Part shown: piece after piece, positions 7,082 to 10,032 of the stretch
Layout of the letters: each line of letters opens with the position of its first letter
How positions within the stretch are numbered: position 1 is the first letter of the stretch
Assembly (NCBI GenBank): GCA_024645145.1
Contig: JAHEGL010000025.1
Coordinates: 1-10,032, forward strand
Source of the DNA: Planktotalea sp.
GTDB taxonomy: Bacteria; Pseudomonadota; Alphaproteobacteria; Rhodobacterales; Rhodobacteraceae
DNA length: 10,032 nt
Direction of reading: 5' to 3'
The notes under the pieces: model-generated
Seen by the model: the letters and a program-made list of their open reading frames with translations, nothing else
Database searches by the model: none
What the model was told of the DNA's origin: nothing
Made by a program: the position numbers and the translations under genes

Positions 7082-7786
7082 ATGAAGCGGTTTTTCCTTC
7101 CAACATTTGCGCTGGGCGCTCTCGTTGCGCTGAGCGCGTGTAGCCCAACCATCCCTGACAGCGGCGCGGGTGTTGGCTTTGGCGATTACAATGATTTTGA
7201 ACAAGCGCAAGCGGCGCGTGACGCGGCTATGAGCGGTGGTGGGGCATTGCCACCGCCACAAGCGGTAAGCTCTGAAACGCTCGCACCTGCTGCGGCCTCT
7301 GGCATCGCGCAAGCGACAACAGCGCCAGCGGCAGCAGGTGCAAGTGACGTTGTGAATGCAAGTCCTGCCAACGCAGCGCCTGTGTTGCGCGCAGGTGGAA
7401 TCAGTGCCGAGAATGACTTCAACGCGGTCTCTGGCCAACGCTCTATCGAGGGTGACGCCGCTAAGCGCGCACAGAACCAGCAGCAGTATCAGGTGATCCA
7501 GCCGACGGCATTGCCGACGCGTCAGGGCAATGCGGGGCCGAATATTGTGGCCTTCGCAATCGCTGCTAAGAACGCCAAGGGCCAACGCGTCTATCGCCGC
7601 AACAGCTTCAATGCTGAGCGCAAATACCAGCGTGCGTGCTCCGGCTTTGCCTCGCAAGATCAAGCGCAGCAACAGTTTCTGGCTGCCGGTGGCCCTGTGA
7701 AAGATCGCAGCGGCATGGACCCTGATGGCGATGGGTTCGCTTGCGCATGGGATCCAGCACCCTTTCGCAACGCTGTGAACGGCTGA
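7082..7786 (+). CDS. Lipoprotein with C-terminal Excalibur-like calcium-binding motif
   Basis: This 234-residue protein has a lipoprotein signal peptide: MKRFF, a hydrophobic stretch, and lipobox LSAC with the lipidated Cys at 20. The following Ser21 is not an inner-membrane retention residue under the E. coli Lol rule, so outer-membrane anchoring is likely (inference). Residues 40 to about 150 are low-complexity, rich in Ala, Gln and Pro, and probably a flexible linker. The C-terminal 50 residues contain C186, and DPDGDGFAC at 213-221; an acidic DxDGDGxxC loop with a paired upstream Cys is the pattern of the Excalibur domain, thought to bind calcium outside the cell. GAGG lies 11 bases before the ATG. 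It follows gatA by 33 bp and precedes a cell-wall amidase on the same strand, so an envelope role is plausible, but no function is established. Confidence 0.82.
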   Translation: MKRFFLPTFALGALVALSACSPTIPDSGAGVGFGDYNDFEQAQAARDAAMSGGGALPPPQAVSSETLAPAAASGIAQATTAPAAAGASDVVNASPANAAPVLRAGGISAENDFNAVSGQRSIEGDAAKRAQNQQQYQVIQPTALPTRQGNAGPNIVAFAIAAKNAKGQRVYRRNSFNAERKYQRACSGFASQDQAQQQFLAAGGPVKDRSGMDPDGDGFACAWDPAPFRNAVNG

Positions 7787-7792
7787 TCCTTT

Positions 7793-7798
7793 GAAGGG
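7793..7798 (+). promoter_or_regulatory. Ribosome binding site favouring the GTG start of the amidase
   Basis: GAAGGG is 10 bases before GTG 7809-7811. The alternative in-frame start, TTG 7791, overlaps this site and has no Shine-Dalgarno sequence of its own. Confidence 0.5.
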
Positions 7799-7808
7799 TG
7801 CGCCAATT

Positions 7809-8480
7809 GTGCAGCGCCCATCGCCCAATTGTGGACCGCGCAAAGCTGGCATTCTAAAGCCTGATATGGTGGTGCTGCATTACACGGCTATGCAATGCGC
7901 AGAGGATGCGATTTGCACACTGTGTGACCCTGAAAAAGAAGTCTCTGCGCATTATCTGATCGCACGTGATGGTGTTGTGACCCAGATGGTGGATGAACGT
8001 GCGCGCGCTTGGCACGCAGGGGCAGGGCGCTGGGCAGGGTGTGATGATATCAACTCGCGCTCCATCGGGATTGAGTTGGATAACGACGGGTTTTCCCCGT
8101 TTTCGAGCGCGCTGATGGATGCTTTGGAAGACCTTCTAGCTGGGATTTTGGCCCGTTGGGAGATCCCTGCGCATCATGTGATCGCGCATTCTGATTTAGC
8201 GCCTTTGCGTAAGTTTGATCCCGGAGCGCGGTTTGATTGGCGTCGCTTGGCGGTGCAGGAGTTGTCTATCTGGCCCACGCGCGGGGATGATCTGCCTTTA
8301 AAGGAAAGTTTAGCGACGCTGGGCTATGGCGTTGAAGATTTCGGTGTTGAGGCGTGTTTGAACGCGTTTCGCGCGCGCTTTGCCCCATGGCGCGATGGGA
8401 TGGAATTCGAAGCGGATCGGCGGGATGCAGCGTCACTTGCGGCGCGATTCGCGGTTGACCCATGGGATGGTGCAAGCTAG
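7809..8480 (+). CDS. N-acetylmuramoyl-L-alanine amidase, AmiD-like (Amidase_2), no signal peptide
   Basis: This 223-residue zinc amidase cuts the bond between N-acetylmuramic acid and L-alanine in peptidoglycan or its fragments. From the GTG start the catalytic set is H24 (VVLHYTAM), E89 (SIGIELDN), H127 (VIAHSDLAP), K135 and D137 (RKFDPG), as in AmpD/AmiD. The roughly 70 residues after the catalytic domain resemble the C-terminal peptidoglycan-binding-like domain of E. coli AmiD, with a repeated pattern LATLGYGVE...ACLNAFRARFAPW. This makes it longer than AmpD (under 190 residues). No signal peptide or lipobox is visible from either start (TTG 7791 would add six residues), so a cytosolic muropeptide-recycling role like AmpD is the simplest reading. 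It follows the Excalibur-like lipoprotein closely. Its last codons overlap the putative rnpB promoter. Confidence 0.88.
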   Translation: MQRPSPNCGPRKAGILKPDMVVLHYTAMQCAEDAICTLCDPEKEVSAHYLIARDGVVTQMVDERARAWHAGAGRWAGCDDINSRSIGIELDNDGFSPFSSALMDALEDLLAGILARWEIPAHHVIAHSDLAPLRKFDPGARFDWRRLAVQELSIWPTRGDDLPLKESLATLGYGVEDFGVEACLNAFRARFAPWRDGMEFEADRRDAASLAARFAVDPWDGAS

Positions 8481-8483
8481 GCG
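8455..8483 (+). promoter_or_regulatory. Putative rnpB promoter inside the 3' end of the amidase gene
   Basis: TTGACC (8455-8460), a 17-base spacer and TAGGCG (8478-8483) fit a sigma-70-type promoter with a good -35 and a weak -10. The TAG of the -10 is also the amidase stop codon. RNA would start about 8490, which coincides with the start of the RNase P RNA P1 helix. Confidence 0.55.
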
Positions 8484-8489
8484 ATACGC

Positions 8490-8915
<426 letters not shown>

Positions 8916-8925
8916 GTTTATTCTG

Positions 8926-8942
8926 TCGCCCTTTGGCGATTA
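8926..8942 (+). terminator. Weak hairpin after rnpB
   Basis: TCGCC (8926-8930), loop CTTT, GGCGA (8935-8939), then TT. The stem is short and the T run poor. It could end the primary rnpB transcript, but this is uncertain. Confidence 0.35.
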
Positions 8943-8956
8943 AGTCCTTTCGCCTG

Positions 8957-8984
8957 TTGACTCGGGCGCGCGCGGCTATAGAAG
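8957..8984 (+). promoter_or_regulatory. Putative rpmG promoter
   Basis: A strong -35, TTGACT (8957-8962), is followed by a very GC-rich spacer and CTATAGAAG. Read as TTGACT-N16-TAGAAG the spacing is normal; read with the better-looking TATAGA (8977-8982) it is only 14. Transcription would give a leader of about 50 bases before rpmG. Confidence 0.55.
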
Positions 8985-9038
8985 GCGTCTATCAAGAATT
9001 CCCGAGCGACACATGTTGTTCGAAGCAGGAGATGACCC

Positions 9039-9206
9039 ATGGCGAAGCCAACCACGATCAAGATCCGCCTGAACTCGACCGCGGGTACAGGCCACTTCTA
9101 TGTTACGAAGAAAAACGCACGTACAATGACCGAGAAAATGGTCATCCGTAAGTACGACCCAGTTGTGCGCAAGCACGTTGAGTATAAAGAAGGCAAAATT
9201 AAGTAA
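9039..9206 (+). CDS. rpmG: 50S ribosomal protein L33
   Basis: This 55-residue basic protein is the small large-subunit protein L33. It begins [20 protein letters not shown] and continues with [20 protein letters not shown] and a Lys/Arg-rich end, the usual pattern. It contains no cysteine, so it is the zinc-independent (C-minus) form. AGGAG (9027-9031) lies 7 bases before the ATG, a strong ribosome binding site. It is a single-gene unit with its own promoter upstream and a strong terminator about 30 bases downstream. Codon use and length are normal for an alphaproteobacterial rpmG. Confidence 0.97.
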   Translation: MAKPTTIKIRLNSTAGTGHFYVTKKNARTMTEKMVIRKYDPVVRKHVEYKEGKIK

Positions 9207-9236
9207 GCTTGGTTTTGGTTTTTATGTTCTAAAGAG

Positions 9237-9261
9237 CCGCTCCTTTTCGGGGCGGTTTTTT
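9237..9261 (+). terminator. Rho-independent terminator of rpmG
   Basis: CCGCTCC (9237-9243) pairs with GGGGCGG (9249-9255; one G-T pair) around a TTTTC loop and is followed by six T (9256-9261). It is a textbook intrinsic terminator. Confidence 0.9.
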
Positions 9262-9320
9262 GTGGCTGGGCTTATTTCACTCCTTACGTGATGCTTACAC
9301 AACGCGCGGAAGCTGCCCAA

Positions 9321-9336
9321 TTTGAGCTATATCAAA
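9321..9336. promoter_or_regulatory. FNR/FnrL-type binding site upstream of the YeeE/YedE gene
   Basis: TTGAG-CTAT-ATCAA (9322-9335) matches the FNR consensus TTGAT-N4-ATCAA in 9 of 10 defined positions, and flanking T/A extends the symmetry to TTTGA-N6-TCAAA. It is centred about 60 bases before the preferred start codon. It overlaps a possible -35 (TTGAGC 9322-9327) paired with TATGCT (9346-9351, spacer 18). If that promoter is the one used, the site would be better placed for repression than for activation. Confidence 0.5.
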
Positions 9337-9376
9337 GACGCGCAATATGCTGGGATTTAGCAAAGGGTAACTCATT

Positions 9377-9380
9377 AGGA
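9377..9380 (+). promoter_or_regulatory. Ribosome binding site favouring ATG 9389 for the transporter gene
   Basis: AGGA lies 8 bases before ATG 9389. The other in-frame ATG, at 9380, overlaps this motif and depends on AAGGG (9363-9367) 12 bases upstream. Confidence 0.45.
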
Positions 9381-9388
9381 TGTTGCTC

Positions 9389-10032
9389 ATGCTCGAAGAT
9401 CTGTTGGATAGGTTTGGCGAAGGCGCTGTTTTGCTGCTTGCAGGCGCGCTTGTTGGAGCAATGTTCGGGGCCTTGGCACAGCATTCACGGTTTTGCTTGA
9501 AAGCGGCCTGCGTTGAGGTGGCAATTGGTCGTTTCGGAGCACGCTTGTCAATTTGGGTGGTTGCTTTTAGTGCTGCGGTATTCTTTGTGCAAGCCTCAAT
9601 CGCACTTGGCTGGCTTGAGGTGCAAGACGCAAGGCAGCTGTCCGCCGTTGGTAGCTTGTCAGGCGCGTTGATTGGTGGTGGCTTGTTTGGTGTCGGAATG
9701 GTTCTGGCGCGCGGATGTGCCAGCAGTCTGGTCGTGCTTTCTGCGACAGGTAATTTGCGCGCAATCGTGACAGGGTTGGTGCTTACGCTTGTCGCGCAGG
9801 CATCGCTGCGTGGTGCTTTGTCTCCCATTCGTGAGAATTTGGCTAGTCTTTGGACTGTAGAAGGTGGCAGTGCGCGAAACTTGCTGATCAATCTTGGACT
9901 AGACGCAAGCATGGTGGCATCTTTTGCCGCAGTGTGTGTTGTCGCAGCCTTGATCTGGGCGAGACGAAGCGCGGTCCAAATCAGTCATGCGCAGGCAGCC
10001 GCCGGTGTTGGTTGCGTTGTCGGCTTTGGCTG
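9389..10032 (+). CDS. YeeE/YedE-family membrane transporter (sulfur-compound type), N-terminal part
   Basis: The first 214 codons of a polytopic membrane protein run off the right edge. Hydrophobic segments are visible at about 12-30, 53-73, 85-107, 112-135 and 175-190. Two cysteine motifs characteristic of YeeE/YedE proteins are present: HSRFCLKAAC (32-41; C36, C41) and ARGCASSLVVLSATGNLRA (107-125; C110). In the characterised member TsuA (thiosulfate uptake), cysteines lining the channel are essential. Thiosulfate or another sulfur compound is therefore the likely substrate, by family inference only. The frame is closed upstream by TAA 9368-9370. ATG 9389 is preferred over ATG 9380 on ribosome binding site spacing. 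The gene follows the rpmG terminator, so it begins a new transcription unit, and an FNR-like site precedes it. Confidence 0.8.
   Translation, partial: MLEDLLDRFGEGAVLLLAGALVGAMFGALAQHSRFCLKAACVEVAIGRFGARLSIWVVAFSAAVFFVQASIALGWLEVQDARQLSAVGSLSGALIGGGLFGVGMVLARGCASSLVVLSATGNLRAIVTGLVLTLVAQASLRGALSPIRENLASLWTVEGGSARNLLINLGLDASMVASFAAVCVVAALIWARRSAVQISHAQAAAGVGCVVGFG

Noticed and set aside
6983..7852. A 289-codon minus-strand open frame
   Set aside because: It is antisense to the lipoprotein gene and overlaps the ends of its neighbours. The product is Arg/Cys-rich with no family motif, typical of a shadow frame in GC-rich DNA.

Overview
The window looks like a chromosomal segment of an alphaproteobacterium of the order Rhodobacterales (roseobacter-like). 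The signs are the protein types (a PreT/PreA pyrimidine reductase pair, GatC/GatA, a cysteine-free L33, a class A RNase P RNA and a YeeE/YedE-type transporter), and an intergenic element of the CCCCCGGAGTnTTTTTGG...ATGAAG type that I recall as common in that group. The genus cannot be told from the sequence.

Layout. (1) 1-1513, plus strand: the 3' end of preT and complete preA, overlapping by one base (TAATG). Together they encode the NAD-dependent dihydropyrimidine dehydrogenase of reductive uracil/thymine breakdown. The unit ends at two tandem hairpins, the second a good intrinsic terminator. A Rhodobacterales-type palindromic repeat follows. (2) 1667-3966, minus strand: a UPF0173 metallo-beta-lactamase-fold hydrolase, an endonuclease/exonuclease/phosphatase-family protein 6 bp behind it, and then an HD-domain phosphohydrolase gene broken by a single in-frame amber codon. 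(3) 4054-5199, plus strand, divergent from the block before: an M20-family amidohydrolase. (4) 5274-8480, plus strand: gatC and gatA (one-base overlap), a lipoprotein with a C-terminal Excalibur-like calcium-binding motif, and an AmiD-like muramoyl-alanine amidase without a signal peptide. (5) 8490-8915: rnpB, whose best promoter overlaps the 3' end and stop codon of the amidase gene. (6) 9039-9206: rpmG (L33), with a promoter, strong Shine-Dalgarno sequence and terminator. (7) 9389 to the end: the first 214 codons of a YeeE/YedE-type membrane transporter, preceded by a near-consensus FNR-type site.

Functionally this is mostly housekeeping and catabolism: pyrimidine degradation, amide hydrolysis, tRNA-dependent amidation (Gln-tRNA/Asn-tRNA; gatB is not in the window), cell-wall fragment processing, tRNA maturation and ribosome structure. 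I see no mobile element, CRISPR array, phage gene, toxin-antitoxin pair or defence system, and nothing that amounts to a new multi-gene system. The points that merit a second look are local: the amber-interrupted HD gene, the rnpB promoter inside a coding sequence, the three-hairpin repeat, and the FNR-like box.
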